Source of the DNA: Gnetum montanum
Lineage: Eukaryota > Streptophyta > Gnetopsida > Gnetales > Gnetaceae
NCBI GenBank assembly: GCA_015680685.1
Contig: MNCI01026285.1
Coordinates: 2,924 to 53,587 of the forward strand
Direction of reading: 5' to 3'
Length of the DNA stretch: 50,664 nucleotides
The notes under the pieces are model-generated. The model saw nothing but the letters and a program-made list of their open reading frames with translations. It ran no database searches and was not told the origin of the DNA. A program made the position numbers and the translations under genes. Shown in pieces: positions 1 to 10,411 of the stretch. Numbering within the stretch: the stretch's first letter is position 1; every line of letters starts with the position of its first letter.

Positions 1-752
1 TACGCCTTGTTGTTATGGTACTCTCATAGTTGTTCACCATGGGATGAAACAATGTGATGTCACTGATTAGAAGGATGGACTTGGTCCTGATCTTGGAACA
101 ATGGGTTAATAACACCTTAATCATGCTTTTCACGTAGGATTCATTGTACCCTGGGTCAGTTACCTCATGTCCCAATCTCTATGATCATTTTCTATACTTC
201 GTCTCATCTCACTATTTGTGTAATTGTTGCTCGTGTTTCCTATAGCATAGAATTTTCATCTCATTTTGGTGATAATTACATGTGTGTGTTTTGTGGAGTT
301 AGTGTAGATTACAATTAACCCTTCTAGTGCTCATAGACACTTTAAGTGTGATTACACAAGGGCATAATAGGTTGAAACCTACTTTGGGGAGGACCCACTT
401 GTGTAATTTTGTTGTAATCTTCATTAATTCTCTAGCTAGAACACACAATTTCTTACCCTTAGCTTAATTTTCATAATTTTCTTTCCCTATTATTATCCCT
501 CCAAAGTTTAACATTCCAACGTACCATTGGATTCCTTTTTCTTCATAACCGCCAAATTTTTAATTGCTCAAATTCACATCATTATCATTAAGTGTGCGTC
601 TCGAATTAATGAAATTACCCTAGCATATCTTCACACTTGCCCATGTCCTCATCTTACACCATTAATTTCAAGAAAATCATTAAAAATTCTGTATTTTCCA
701 TGTGTCCCACATCACTAGGGATGTATCATACACGATATCATGTCCTATTTAC

Positions 753-762
753 CTATAAATAG
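753..762 (+). promoter_or_regulatory. TATA-like box upstream of ORF3
   Basis: The sequence CTATAAATAG lies about 470 bases before the ORF3 start and is not inside a recognised LTR. A very similar TATAAATAGG core occurs at 21633-21643. It could drive an internal transcript for ORF3. A chance AT-rich match is possible. Confidence 0.4.
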
Positions 763-934
763 GAACCCCTGCCACAACACTTAGCATCATTTTGCCATTT
801 ACGCAAGGGGAATTTTTGAAATTTTTCTCTACGACTTGTGATTGCATGACCCTCGTTTTTTCACTCATATCTCGCACGCTGGTGCTCTGATTTTAATTCC
901 GTTTGAACCTGTTTGAACTTGAAGCGTTCAATTT

Positions 935-946
935 AGTCGTGGGGGA
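935..946 (+). other. Internal polypurine-tract-like motif (cPPT candidate)
   Basis: AGTCGTGGGGGA here repeats the first 11 bases of the element's 3' PPT (4177-4189), about 3.2 kb upstream of it. In retroviruses and some retrotransposons a second, central PPT primes plus-strand DNA synthesis. The match to the element's own PPT makes that role plausible here. Confidence 0.5.
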
Positions 947-1199
947 GGGACACCTACCAAAAAGTGCCTAACTTTTTTGAAATTTTTCATTGACCAAAGG
1001 ACATCAATTAGGGTAATTAATATTAACACTTAGAACAATTGTGCCAAAAATCATATGACCCTAAGTATACCAGGAAATTAAAATGAAATCCACCTAAGTC
1101 ATAGGATCCCTTATTATAATTTTTGGGCACAATCACATGATAACATAAGATCTTTAATTAAAGGCATCTAGTAAGGTATAACTTAATTTTTAAAACAAC

Positions 1200-1229
1200 C
1201 TTACTAACGTTTGGCCCGTGTGATTGTAG
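1200..1229 (+). promoter_or_regulatory. Putative branch point and 3' splice site before ORF3
   Basis: CTTACTAAC at 1200-1208 matches the canonical branch-point motif. A TTGTAG acceptor ends at 1229, 21 bases later and immediately before the ATG at 1230. Possible donors lie near 1014 (GTAATT) and 1064 (GTATAC). Together these suggest a spliced message for ORF3. The polypyrimidine stretch is weak. Confidence 0.4.
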
Positions 1230-4019
1230 ATGGCCCTGAAACGTGCTCAGCAAGAGGGTCCTGCTCAAGGTGAAACGAAACAACCTTGGAGAGGTGGAAG
1301 ACGAGTCCTTGCTAGACAACATGCAGAATAGGAGGTGTAATCATTTAGCATCCATCAAGAAGAACCTCCTACAAGACGGTCCGGGCAGGCAGAAAGAGGA
1401 GCTGCTGTTGTGCCTGAACAGGGACAACAACTCACGTTGCCCCCGGAATGTGTTCAGCCTATCCATACGAAGTCCACAATTTCTACGGTGATCGTGGAGC
1501 TTAACTTTGAACCTTTTGTAGATTTTTCTCTTGAGACTATTAGGGATCACCTTAAAGGGTCTCCCTTATGGCTTGTCCTCTCTAAGTACAGTGCCTGGTA
1601 CTTAGGTGAAACATACTTTTTTTGGCACAATAAGGAGCAAGGCACCACAGTTAACATTTGTGGTGTGACAGTTGACTTTTCTGCACAAGCAATTTCAAAA
1701 GTGTTAAACCTTCCGAATTTAGGCCCCCATGTTGCTCGGTTATCCACCCGATTAGACCCTGATGTGCGAAAATATTGGTTAGAGAAGGCTTATGGAAGAG
1801 ATAAAGCTTTTGGTGAGCTGACAATAGAAGAGTGAGTTTATTTCAAAATTGGAACCTATCACCTCTTCCCCACAAAAGGTTTGAAAAGAATATCAACGTA
1901 TGCGGTGAGAGGATGTGCAGTGTTGATGGGAAAGATTAACGCTAACCTTCCCCATCTATATTTGATGGAGATTCTAAGGTGATTCGAAGAATGGAAGTCA
2001 GGGAAGATGGCATTGCCTTTTCCCTGCCTTATCAGAAAACTGTGCCGATAGGTTGGTATTCGGGGATACACAAATGATGTCCTCCAAAAGGCCCAAAATG
2101 CTTCTTATGCTGAATTATTAAAGGCATCAACTCCAAGAAAGAGCACTAGCGAAGAGCTAGGACTAGATGAAGAAGAAGAAGAGATGACTGGATCACCTGC
2201 AACTCAACTTGCAGGACCCAGTCAACCTCCAGCCACAGGTCCCAGCCAACAACAAGAAGTAGGACCTAGCATAGGCTAGGATCAGCCACCGCTGCTGCAA
2301 GACTACAAACCATTGATGAGTCATCTTAGGACCATCGCCAAGATGATTAGTTGGGGAAGTCATGATGACGCAAATCTCTTCCACGTCATCCATGATGCTG
2401 ACCAGCCTACTATTTTGTTAGATCACACAAGGGGAGAATTATCCATCCAAACAGGAGGAGGGGAAAGCATATGGTCACAACAGATCTCTGGAAACGCGGC
2501 ATCTTTTCAAGTGCAGTTAGAGACTGGTGAAGGGGCCACTGTGGTGGTCATGCAACACCAGTATGCCACAGAAGCTGCTGAAATGGTCACTGACCACATC
2601 AAAGAATATTTCAATGTACCTATTGTGCCACCAGTAGATCTTTCAGGAGCATGGGATGCTCAAACTCTTGCTGGAACCCTAATGACTCCTACGGAACATG
2701 AGGATGCACTGGACAGATTGCTTCAAACAGGACAAGTTTTGACATCTCTGTTTGACATCCCCCAAGATGTAATAGCAATTCAATCAGACCTCATTTCCAC
2801 AAAGGGGAAGCTGGTCATATCCGAAGTAAGGGTAGAGCATGTTGAAGTTGAAGTGCAGAAACTACAAGAGCAGCTCATAGCCTTACAAGCAGCACAGCGA
2901 GATCCTTTACAATTTGTTCCCACAGACCAGCTAGAAAACTTTAGAATTAAGCAATTAACAAAGTTAATTGAACAAAATAAGAAGGTGGTAGGAGAAAAGG
3001 AGACGGCCACTTGGGATGCCTCCACAGCTCAAGTGCAAACTCATGCACATCTTAAGGCACTCAGCGCCTTAGAAGAAGAGAACAAATAGTTGGTTGCTAA
3101 TAACCTTCGGTTGACTTCTATGGAGAAACAAAAGAATGTTCTCAATGAACACTTTCATTAGTTACGAGAATATTTCATTCGGGTCAACCGAGATGTAAGC
3201 TGTTTAGCTAGAGAAAATCGAACCCTCTCAATGGAGGAGGTACACGATGTTCGTCAAAAATCAGCCATCAAGATCAGCGCGTGGCAAAATGAGGCTAAAT
3301 GACACGAGAAGCTGAAGGAGCATTTTTGTGATTAGGTGGGGATGTACAAACAAATCCTAGAGAAGGATATCCATATGGCCAAGGCTCAAATCAACAACAT
3401 CAGTGCTCAGCACATTGATTGGAGGGCCATATTGGACACTTATGCCTTCGTCCACCAAGCAAAAATTAAGAACCGAGACCTGCAGATCCAAGACTTGATA
3501 GAGTACATGGAGTTGGCAAACCTTAGATATGCCAACCTAGCCATGTTAATAGCAGGACACCCGAGGTTAGAGCTCGAGTAGCAGGTAGCTTCCACCCATA
3601 TCAAATATGAAGCATAATTTGCAGAGCGCAAGAAGCTGGCTAAGAAACTAGATGTCACAAATTCTAAACTTCCGGTGGTAAAAGAAAGCTACCAGGGACA
3701 AAAAGATGTGGCAAACGACTTGGCTCAATGGCTAACAGAGCTCCATGAATATAAAGACAAAGCTAAAGCCTATGAAGAGGAACGACAGGTGCTCGCAGTG
3801 TGGTATGTCAAAGCTAATCAGATGTTCCCGCAACTACCCTGTCCGTGGGAGGTGCCGACTCCGTCAAACATCGGAACATTAGCATGGATGGCACAAGACC
3901 CTCATACTGAAGAGGAGAAGCTCCAATCCATTCTTTAGCATCATCAACCTTCCAAGCTTGGAGCACGTGACAAGGGGAAAGCACCCATGGAGGAGCCACC
4001 GCCACCAGGAACTACATGA
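1230..4019 (+). pseudogene. Decayed ORF3 with plant-transposon-like domain and coiled coil
   Basis: One frame of 930 codons runs from ATG 1230 to TGA 4017-4019. It is broken by 13 in-frame stops (1329, 1338, 1833, 1980, 2049, 2277, 3087, 3159, 3300, 3333, 3579, 3615, 3936) but by no frameshift. Residues ~65-275 resemble the putative plant transposon protein family: an N-terminal helical part, then an IN-rich segment ending in FPCLIRKLC. Residues ~275-350 are acidic and Q/P-rich. From ~510 to ~870 the protein is charged and heptad-like (KLQEQLIALQAA, ALEEENK), suggesting a long coiled coil. The C-terminus is proline-rich (EEPPPPGTT). It sits between an internal PPT-like motif and the 3' PPT, where plant gypsy elements carry extra or envelope-like ORFs. 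No transmembrane segment or signal peptide was noticed, so I do not call it an envelope. Function is unknown. Confidence 0.75.
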
Positions 4020-4176
4020 GTTCCACATTTTTGTAGTTGTAGTATTTTTTCTCTGTGTTGTGTCTTCCCACACTACGGCATTAGTCCATTTATTTTTCTA
4101 GTTAATAATCCCATACCTATCCACTGTGTAATTAATGAATTTTTTTTCCTTGTAACTCGAGGACGAGTTTTTATTC

Positions 4177-4189
4177 AGTCGTGGGGGTA
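4177..4189 (+). other. 3' polypurine tract of element A
   Basis: AGTCGTGGGGGTA directly abuts the LTR start TGATGAG at 4190. The position and G-run are those of the primer for plus-strand synthesis in gypsy elements. Confidence 0.75.
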
Positions 4190-4214
4190 TGATGAGACGC
4201 GATTCACATAGGCC

Positions 4215-4272
4215 GCGATATCACGTTTGCTGCGATATAGCATCCCTCGCGATATCGCGTATGCAATATCGT
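4215..4272 (+). promoter_or_regulatory. Array of four GCGATATCGC-like palindromes in U3
   Basis: Copies start at 4215, 4232, 4249 and 4263, so spacing is 14-17 bases. The third is the perfect palindrome GCGATATCGC; the others differ by one to three bases. They lie just upstream of the TATA box. LTR2 has three copies at 31447-31484, spaced 14 bases. The position suggests a tandem transcription-factor site. No known factor is claimed. Confidence 0.55.
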
Positions 4273-4288
4273 AGTCTGCCACCATATC

Positions 4289-4298
4289 TATAAATAAG
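4289..4298 (+). promoter_or_regulatory. TATA box of LTR1
   Basis: CTATAAATAA lies about 100 bases into the LTR, right after the palindrome array. LTR2 has the equivalent box at the equivalent place. Confidence 0.65.
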
Positions 4299-4619
4299 AC
4301 ATGGCTCTCCCTTGTTTGGAATCCTAGTTTTAGAGTAGTGAAGCTCTGGCGGTTTGATCTCTCCAGAGTTAGATTTTTTCCCATGTCTGCCCGCAGTGTG
4401 GTGAATGTAATTGTACAATGTCTTTATTCGAGTGTGGAGTACTTGGACACACACATGACCAACAATAAAGATTGAGATTACTTCATCATTACAGCATTCA
4501 CTTTTTTATTTATTTATTTTTTAGTTACTTAATGTTATTTACTATTTTCTCTCTCTAACCCTTAAACTCCTAGAACACAGAACGAGTATGACTTGATTAC
4601 GAGCATTTAAGTGTGACTA

Positions 4620-4752
4620 CTTGGTAGCCCAGTGGTGTAGCTAGGATCTACGCTTGGTAACCCAATGGCGTATTTGGGATCTGTGCTTGGTAATCCTAGT
4701 GGCATACCTAGGACCTACGCTTGGTAGTCCTAGTGGTAGTCGTGCACGAAGT
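4620..4752 (+). repeat. Four-unit 33-34 bp minisatellite in LTR1
   Basis: Units begin CTTGGTA at 4620, 4653, 4686 and 4720 and share a core like CCTAGTGGCATACCTAGGA. The equivalent place in LTR2 (31000-31060, reverse strand) shows only two units, so copy number differs between LTRs of one family. Confidence 0.75.
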
Positions 4753-5085
4753 CCAAAATGTGTATGGTTGATCAAGGAATTGGTTGCTCGTCGCACTTAG
4801 GCTAGATTAGATTTTCTTACCCTTTTCCTCCTAGCTTAGATTAGTTAATATTATTTTCCACTACCTTCAGGAGTAGCGTTAGAATTAGGAACACATCATG
4901 CACCTCACTCTGGACTAACCATACATGACAAATATACAATACTAGTCCAGGTGGGAAGACAGCGAACTGCGACCTAAGGCTAACTATCTAGGTACCACAA
5001 CTAGTCCATCTGCGGAGTTCGACCGAATCGCATGTGCGATGCTCGTTTCGTATGGTTGATTGTAAGGGTACCTCGCCACTCATCA

Positions 5086-5600
5086 TTTAGCAACCCATTT
5101 CTCTACATGACTCTTCTAATCATGCTTCATTCTAGCACCACTACTACCCTCCTAAGTTCTACAAAGTCCAATCTCCAAGAGGTAAATCCCCATTTTCTCA
5201 TTACCCTTCTCATCCTTCTACACATGTCCCTCTGCCTTCAACTCAAATACCACCTACTCCATCAATGCAACGTGAAATTCTACTCCAACCACAGCAACGT
5301 AATGCTACTAGGGCTATTAAGCTCCTCAATCAAGTGGTTTGGAAACCAAATTCCAAAAAAGATCATTCTTTTGAACCAAAAATCCTACAAAGCCCTCATA
5401 GACTTATGTGGCTAATAGCCCTACTTCTCCCTCATTCTCTGCATCCACTCCATTCAAGTCCCCTTCAAACCAATGGAAGAGAAAAATTAAAGAAAGAAAT
5501 CCTAAACTATCCTATCCTAAGTAGAAGTCATTGCTACCAATGAAAGAGAAAAAATAAAGAAAGAAATCCTAAACCATCCTATCCTAAGTAGGAGTGATTA
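5086..5600 (+). other. Proline-rich open frame and tandem duplication of unknown origin
   Basis: From about 5113 to 5543 a + strand frame is open apart from one TAG. It encodes an S/P/H-rich stretch followed by RAIKLLNQVVWKPNSK. No family is recognised. It could be a captured gene piece or flanking repeat. It lies between the end of LTR1 and the 3' end of the minus-strand copia pol, so it is either copia 3' sequence read antisense or the DNA into which elements inserted. Confidence 0.3.
5472..5595. repeat. Tandem duplication, about 65 bp unit
   Basis: GAAGAGAAAAATTAAAGAAA at 5475 and following recurs in slightly changed form at about 5541, and both copies run through CTATCCTAAGTAG. Two units only. 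Confidence 0.65.
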
Positions 5601-7110
5601 TAAAACATACCTCAGTCACCTAAAAGTACAAGGTCTTATTCCCACATCTTTGCATAATAAAGTGAGTCTTCTTTCATCAAGAAGCTTGGTAAAAGCATTA
5701 GCTAATTGAGCCAATATCCTAATGTATTCCATTTTAATATTCCCAAGTTGAATATAATCTCTAATGCAGTGATTTCTAATTTTAATATGCTTTGTTCTTA
5801 AGTATTAAATTGGATTTCTTATCATGTTTATCATGCTACTATTATTACAAAATATTGGAGTATTGTATGTCTCAATGTTGAGATCATTGAGTGTTTCCTT
5901 TATCCATAGCAATTAAGCATAATAGCTACCTACTAAAATATATTCTACGTTCACAATAGAGAAAGTTTTAGAATTTTATTTCTTAATGATCCAAGAAATA
6001 AGATATCTCTCAATAAAGAAATAGGTTCTAATTGTACTCCTTCAATCATCTATGCACTTTGCCCACCCTACATCATAATACCTAGCAAGATTAAGTGTAA
6101 AGTCATTTAGATTCCAAAGTTCACATTTAGTAAAATCTTTTAGATAATGAAAAGTCCTTTTTACTATTTTTAAATGAAATTTTATAGGGCTACTTTGATA
6201 TCTAGCATAAATACCTAGTCTAAGAGCAATATTAGGCCTAATTCTTATTAAATAGAGTAAACTACCAGTTATACCTCAATATATTTTGGGTTCTTATTGC
6301 TTTACCTTGATCATTCTTACTAAGCTATAAATTAGCACTCATTGGTTTTTCCTTGGGATTAACTTCAACAAATTTAAATATGTTCAACAAGATTTTGACA
6401 TATTTTGTCTGATAAACAAATGTATCTTTTTAGTTTTCTTGACTTGAAAATCAAGAAAGTTGTTTACTTCATCAATCATACTCATCTCAAACTCTTCCTA
6501 CATAAGATTTAAAAAATTTTGTCCAAGATTTTTTTAAAAGTGTGAAAAATAATGTTATTAACATAAATTTTTATAATAAGTAAATTAACATCTAATTACT
6601 TCACCAATAGAGCCACATTAGCCTATCCCTTTTGAATCCATTTTCCAAGAGATGTTGGGAGAGTCTTTCATACCATGCTCTAGGAGCTTGTTTGAGTCCA
6701 TAGAGAGCTTTCTTTAATTTATAAACATGATTTAGATGAGTTGAATTACCAAATCCTTTAGATTTCTCAACATAGACTTTCTCTAGATAGTTCCATTTAA
6801 AAAGGCATTTTTAACATCCATTTGTTATAACTTAATTTCTTTGATTCATGCATAGGCTAATAAAATTTTGAGTGATGCTAGCCTAGCTACTCATGCAAAG
6901 GTTTTGTTAAAATCAATTTCTTCTTATTGGTTGTACCCTTTTGCAACTAACTAGATCTTATTTTTAATGATATTACCACTTTCATCAGTTTTGTTTCAAA
7001 TACCCATTTTGTCCTAATTATTAATCTATTGTTAGACTTGGGAATACGTTTCCACACATCATTCCTAACAAACTGATTTAGCTCATCTTGCATGGCTAAG
7101 ATCTATCTAT
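5600..7110 (-). pseudogene. copia-1 reverse transcriptase and RNase H
   Basis: Read on the minus strand. RT begins near 7100 with DVWKRIPKSNNRLIIRTKWV, the typical start of copia RT (it would copy element RNA into DNA). The catalytic block near 6548-6565 reads IYVNNIIF where active copia enzymes have YVDD, so both aspartates are asparagine codons. RNase H follows, with SLLYLIRIRPNIALRLGIY near 6250, then a DDxRST-like motif near 6000, and it ends with QLANAFTKLLDERRLTLL near 5650-5700 (usual QLADIFTKPL). Several stops and frame changes show the gene is dead. Confidence 0.8.
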
Positions 7111-7329
7111 CTTCTTACTTTTCTTGCTTGAAGTTCTTTGGCTCTATTTATTATACATATGTAGCATAGGTACATATCTCTCTTGTTTTACTTCTTATTC
7201 TTATTCCATCATCCAAATAGTCAATCACATCACTAATCATAAGTGATTTTTTCAATCTTGGCATTCTACTTTGATCTTGATCATCAACTTCAACTTCATC
7301 TCCTTTTTTGGCTTTTTTATGGGATAGAG

Positions 7330-8250
7330 ATTGTGGTGTTTATGTGTTACTTCTTATAGGAATTTCTTCATCATCCACATATACATTAAAAAACAATCCA
7401 TCATTATCATTAACTTTAACATTTATGATTTCTTCTATAATAAGGATTCTCTTATTATAAACCCTATAAGCCTTGCTTATTGTAGAATAACCAAAAAAAT
7501 TAATACCTTCATCACCCTTTGGATCAAGATTTCATAATAGATATTTTTTATTTAGGATAAAGTACTTAGCTCCAAAAATATGAAAGTAGCTTACTAAATA
7601 TTTCTTACCAATCCAAAGTTCATATGGATTTTTAGAGATGAAATGTCTTACCATAATTCTAATGGAAACATAGCAATCTATAATGATGGCTTCAACCCAA
7701 AAATCATAGGAAACATTTTGGTCATTCATGATTGTTCTTTTTGTCTCACTTAGCTATCAATTCTTGCTTTCAAATACTCTATTTTTTTGAGTCATGGGAG
7801 AAAAAACTTGATGATGAATTTCATGAATCTCACAATACTCCTTGAACCTTATATTTTCAAACTCTTTTCCATAATCAATCTTGATCATTTTAATGGAATA
7901 GCCTTTTTCATTCTACAACTAATTAAATTTTTTTATAAAATGGTCATACACCTCATCTTTAAAAGATAAAAATGCAATCCATATAAATCAAGAAGAATCA
8001 TCCACAATAGTAAGATAGTATCTTTTCTTTCCTAGACTAAGGATTTGTGATGGACCTACCAAGACCAAATGAAGTAAATCCAAGGCAAGAGATGTAGATA
8101 TACAATTTTTTATAGGAAATATTACCCTAGTTTTCTTACCCTTATAACATTCGTTACATGAATTTAAGATGAAGTCCTTTAGCTTGAATAGCCAATGTAC
8201 CATGTCTTTAGAGATAAGGACTTTTAGAATATCCATGTTTATGTTATCCT
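7330..8250 (-). pseudogene. copia-1 GAG-pre-integrase and integrase
   Basis: Minus-strand frames 7988-8236 and 7532-7729, joined by further in-frame sequence, give copia integrase. The zinc-binding part ends SCNECYKGKK. The catalytic core starts with LDLLHLVLVGPSQILSLGKK and RYYLTIVDDSS; the C-terminal side has FHIFGAKYFILNKK and GYSTISKAYRVYN. Integrase would insert the cDNA into host DNA. The core aspartate in LDLLHL (usual HMDL) is present in altered context. A few stops interrupt it. It lies between protease and RT, which is copia order. Confidence 0.8.
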
Positions 8251-8559
8251 ATCTTCTATGTCATATTTGAACATCACCTACATTGTTGATCAAGCACTAC
8301 ATACCATTATTAGTAACATTTGATAATATTATGGTATACACATTTAATTTTTTGCTACATCTATGATAATCTTTCTAGAGCATACATATCTTACTTTACA
8401 TGATTCTTTTGAAAATATTATCTCATAGCTTAAGTCAACACTTCAAAGATTAGGCTTGAGACATTTAACATAGAATACTCCCTTTACTTATGGCTAATTC
8501 TTATTTCCAATGGTACCACTATCTTTGATTGTATCCTCTTCATCATTTCGAAATGTAAC

Positions 8560-8680
8560 AATTCCATGGTTTTTTTCTATAAATTATGTGCATTGAGATT
8601 TATCTCCAATCATGTGTTGTGAACATTCACTGTCAATGTACTAGGTATTTCTTTCAATTACTAAAAGTGAAACTTGTGCA
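8560..8680 (-). pseudogene. copia-1 aspartic protease active-site region
   Basis: On the minus strand, near 8596-8650, the frame reads YIDSECSQHMIGDK. Copia proteases have the form WYIDSGCSxHMTGD, so the catalytic D-S-G is D-S-E here, a single G>A change. The protease would release gag and pol products. It lies between the gag zinc knuckle and the integrase, as expected. Confidence 0.7.
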
Positions 8681-8999
8681 AACATTCCTTTTTCTTAAAT
8701 CTCCAGACCTTCTTGACCTATAAAACATTTTTTCTAGGTTGCACTTAGTAAGAACATGTAGCCTCATTAAAATGCTTTATTCCTAAATCATAGTAAAATT
8801 ATACATATTCAAATTTTACCATAGTAGTAGCAAATAATTTTTCTCATATAGGATAGATGCTCAAACCTTGGTGAATATCTTCATTTGGATGAGATGCTTA
8901 TGGAGGGCTCTTCTTAAGAGCTTCTTCCTAATCATTTTTTATTATTGGGATCTCTACCTTATCCTAGCATGAATTGTAGCGTCTCCTTTTCTTTTGCAA

Positions 9000-10330
9000 A
9001 CCTCTTATTGATAATCTTACTATCTATAAGTTCTTTATAAATCTACTCATAGGAAAGGGTTAGGTTTTGATTCTTAGCCTTTAGGTCTAATTTCTCCTTT
9101 TCAAGATTCAAACATCTTACATGGAGTTTCTTTATTTCTAACTCCTTAATATGTTGTAATTTTTTTCATTTTAATACATAAATTTTGAAAAGAGACTATT
9201 TCATCATAAAACAAGTCATACCTTTCTTCAAGTATACCTTCAATTTCATCTATGTTATTGGCCTAATCATCAGGAGATGCTTCATGAGCAAGAGTCATGT
9301 AGAGAAGATGTAATTTTCTAGAGTCATTATCAAGATTTCCTTCATTGCATTTGTCATCATAGCTACTATATAGATTTTTCTTTTTCTTTCTTTTCTTTAT
9401 ATACTCCTTTTTTTGTAACTTATTAGTACTAGGACATTCAAAGGCTAAGTGGTCCTTTCTACCACATAACCAACATTTTGTAGTAGATATATCAATTTTT
9501 GAATTCTTAAATTACTTACCTTTTTCCTTACCTTTGCAACTCACCTAATTAGTTCTTCTTCCCTTTCATGCTAGAACCCTTTTCACCCATTTAAAAAGAA
9601 GACATAGTTCATCATTATCACTATTCTTCTCATCATCAAATGATTCCTTATCTTTGGTGGAGCTTTTGATAAAGGTCTTGAGAGTGATGGGTTTTTCTTT
9701 GATTTCACTTTTTCTTATGAGATTCATCTCATAGGCCACAACAACACTTTCAACTGTTACAATATTAAGGTTGTGAAATCCCTAATTTTCTCCATGGTAG
9801 TTACCTTGGGTCTAAATTCAAGTTATAAAGTTCTAATTATTTTTATATTCACATTACATTCTGGAAGATCTTTGCCTGTACCACTAATGATAATAACTAT
9901 ATCATTAGCTCTATCAAAATAATCTTTAACTCTTTATCCTTTATTCATTTTGATTTTATCATATTTACTTTGATGTAATAAGAGTTTTGATTATTTTACA
10001 ACTGAAGTTTCTTCATATGTGGCTTCCAAACCTTTCTAAATTTTTATAGTAGTTTTACATATAGCCACTCCATTAAACTCAGATTTTCTAATAGCACAAT
10101 GAAGACCATTTATTGCTTTTGAATCAAGTATAATTTTTTTCTTTTTATCTAGGGTTCACATACCTCTTTCTTTAGGAATGTTGATGGTTGTCCTAGAAGT
10201 ATTTTTCTTTCTTTTAGTTGGATGCATGCATCCATCTAGAATGGACTACCATTCTTTAAATTTCATTGATTCAAAGAATCCCTACATTTGAGCCTTCTAG
10301 TATGCAAAGTCAATTCCATCAAGAATAGAT
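9000..10330 (-). pseudogene. copia-1 gag with CCHC zinc knuckle
   Basis: The minus strand from about 10320 downward encodes a decayed gag (UBN2-like) with INGLHCAIRKSEFNGVAICK near 10100 and VKDYFDRANDIV near 9930. At 9440-9480 is the nucleocapsid knuckle CWLCGRKDHLAFEC, a perfect CX2CX4HX4C. Gag forms the virus-like particle and binds RNA. The zinc ligands are intact although the rest carries stops. Confidence 0.75.
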
Positions 10331-10397
10331 GGATTGTTGTAAGATAACCCCTTCATAGTTCACTTTGAGTTGTAACACTAGCATTGAGAGTACCAAA

Positions 10398-10409
10398 GCT
10401 CTAATACCA
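10398..10409 (-). other. copia-1 primer binding site (initiator tRNA-Met type)
   Basis: The minus strand reads TGGTATTAGAGC, one C>T change from TGGTATCAGAGC, the usual copia PBS complementary to initiator tRNA-Met. It starts two bases inside the LTR edge. Confidence 0.85.
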
Positions 10410-10411
10410 CT

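Larger units (their letters stand above)
1..1229 (+). other. Noncoding leader region of element A upstream of ORF3
   Basis: About 1.2 kb without a convincing coding frame; the short open frame at 527-718 has no recognisable domain. The stretch holds the TATA-like box at 753-762, the PPT-like motif at 935-946 and a branch-point/acceptor signal ending at 1229. By comparison with other plant gypsy elements this would be the spacer between integrase and the extra ORF, but the integrase itself is not in the window. Confidence 0.5.
1..5085 (+). mobile_element. Ty3/gypsy-type element A, 3' portion
   Basis: The 3' part of a + strand LTR retrotransposon whose 5' end lies outside the window. In order it shows a noncoding leader with a TATA-like box, an internal PPT-like motif, a 929-codon decayed ORF3, a 3' polypurine tract and a 3' LTR with TGATGAG/CTCATCA termini. 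No pol is inside the window. Assignment to Athila/Tat-type gypsy rests on the extra ORF after the expected pol position, the sequence CTCGAGGACGAG before the PPT (4156-4167; common in plant gypsy elements), and an LTR related to that of element B, which does carry gypsy pol. It retains more CpG than element B, so it looks younger. Confidence 0.75.
4190..5085 (+). repeat. LTR1, 3' LTR of element A (896 bp)
   Basis: It starts TGATGAG and ends CTCATCA, a 7-bp terminal inverted repeat, directly after the PPT. U3 carries four palindromic GCGATATCGC-like sites and a TATA box, so transcription would start near 4320; R/U5 carries a four-unit minisatellite. The 3' half aligns by eye with the reverse complement of 30669-31260 and of 50285-50664. 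The next five bases (tttag, 5086-5090) would be one target-site copy, but the other lies outside the window. Confidence 0.85.

Noticed and set aside
1230-4019. Calling ORF3 a true envelope protein
   Set aside because: No signal peptide, transmembrane segment or cleavage site was seen; the domain and coiled coil fit a non-envelope extra ORF better.
5086-10411. Second (3') LTR for copia-1
   Set aside because: Nothing left of the RNase H end resembles 10412-11290, so the 3' LTR is absent from this position.
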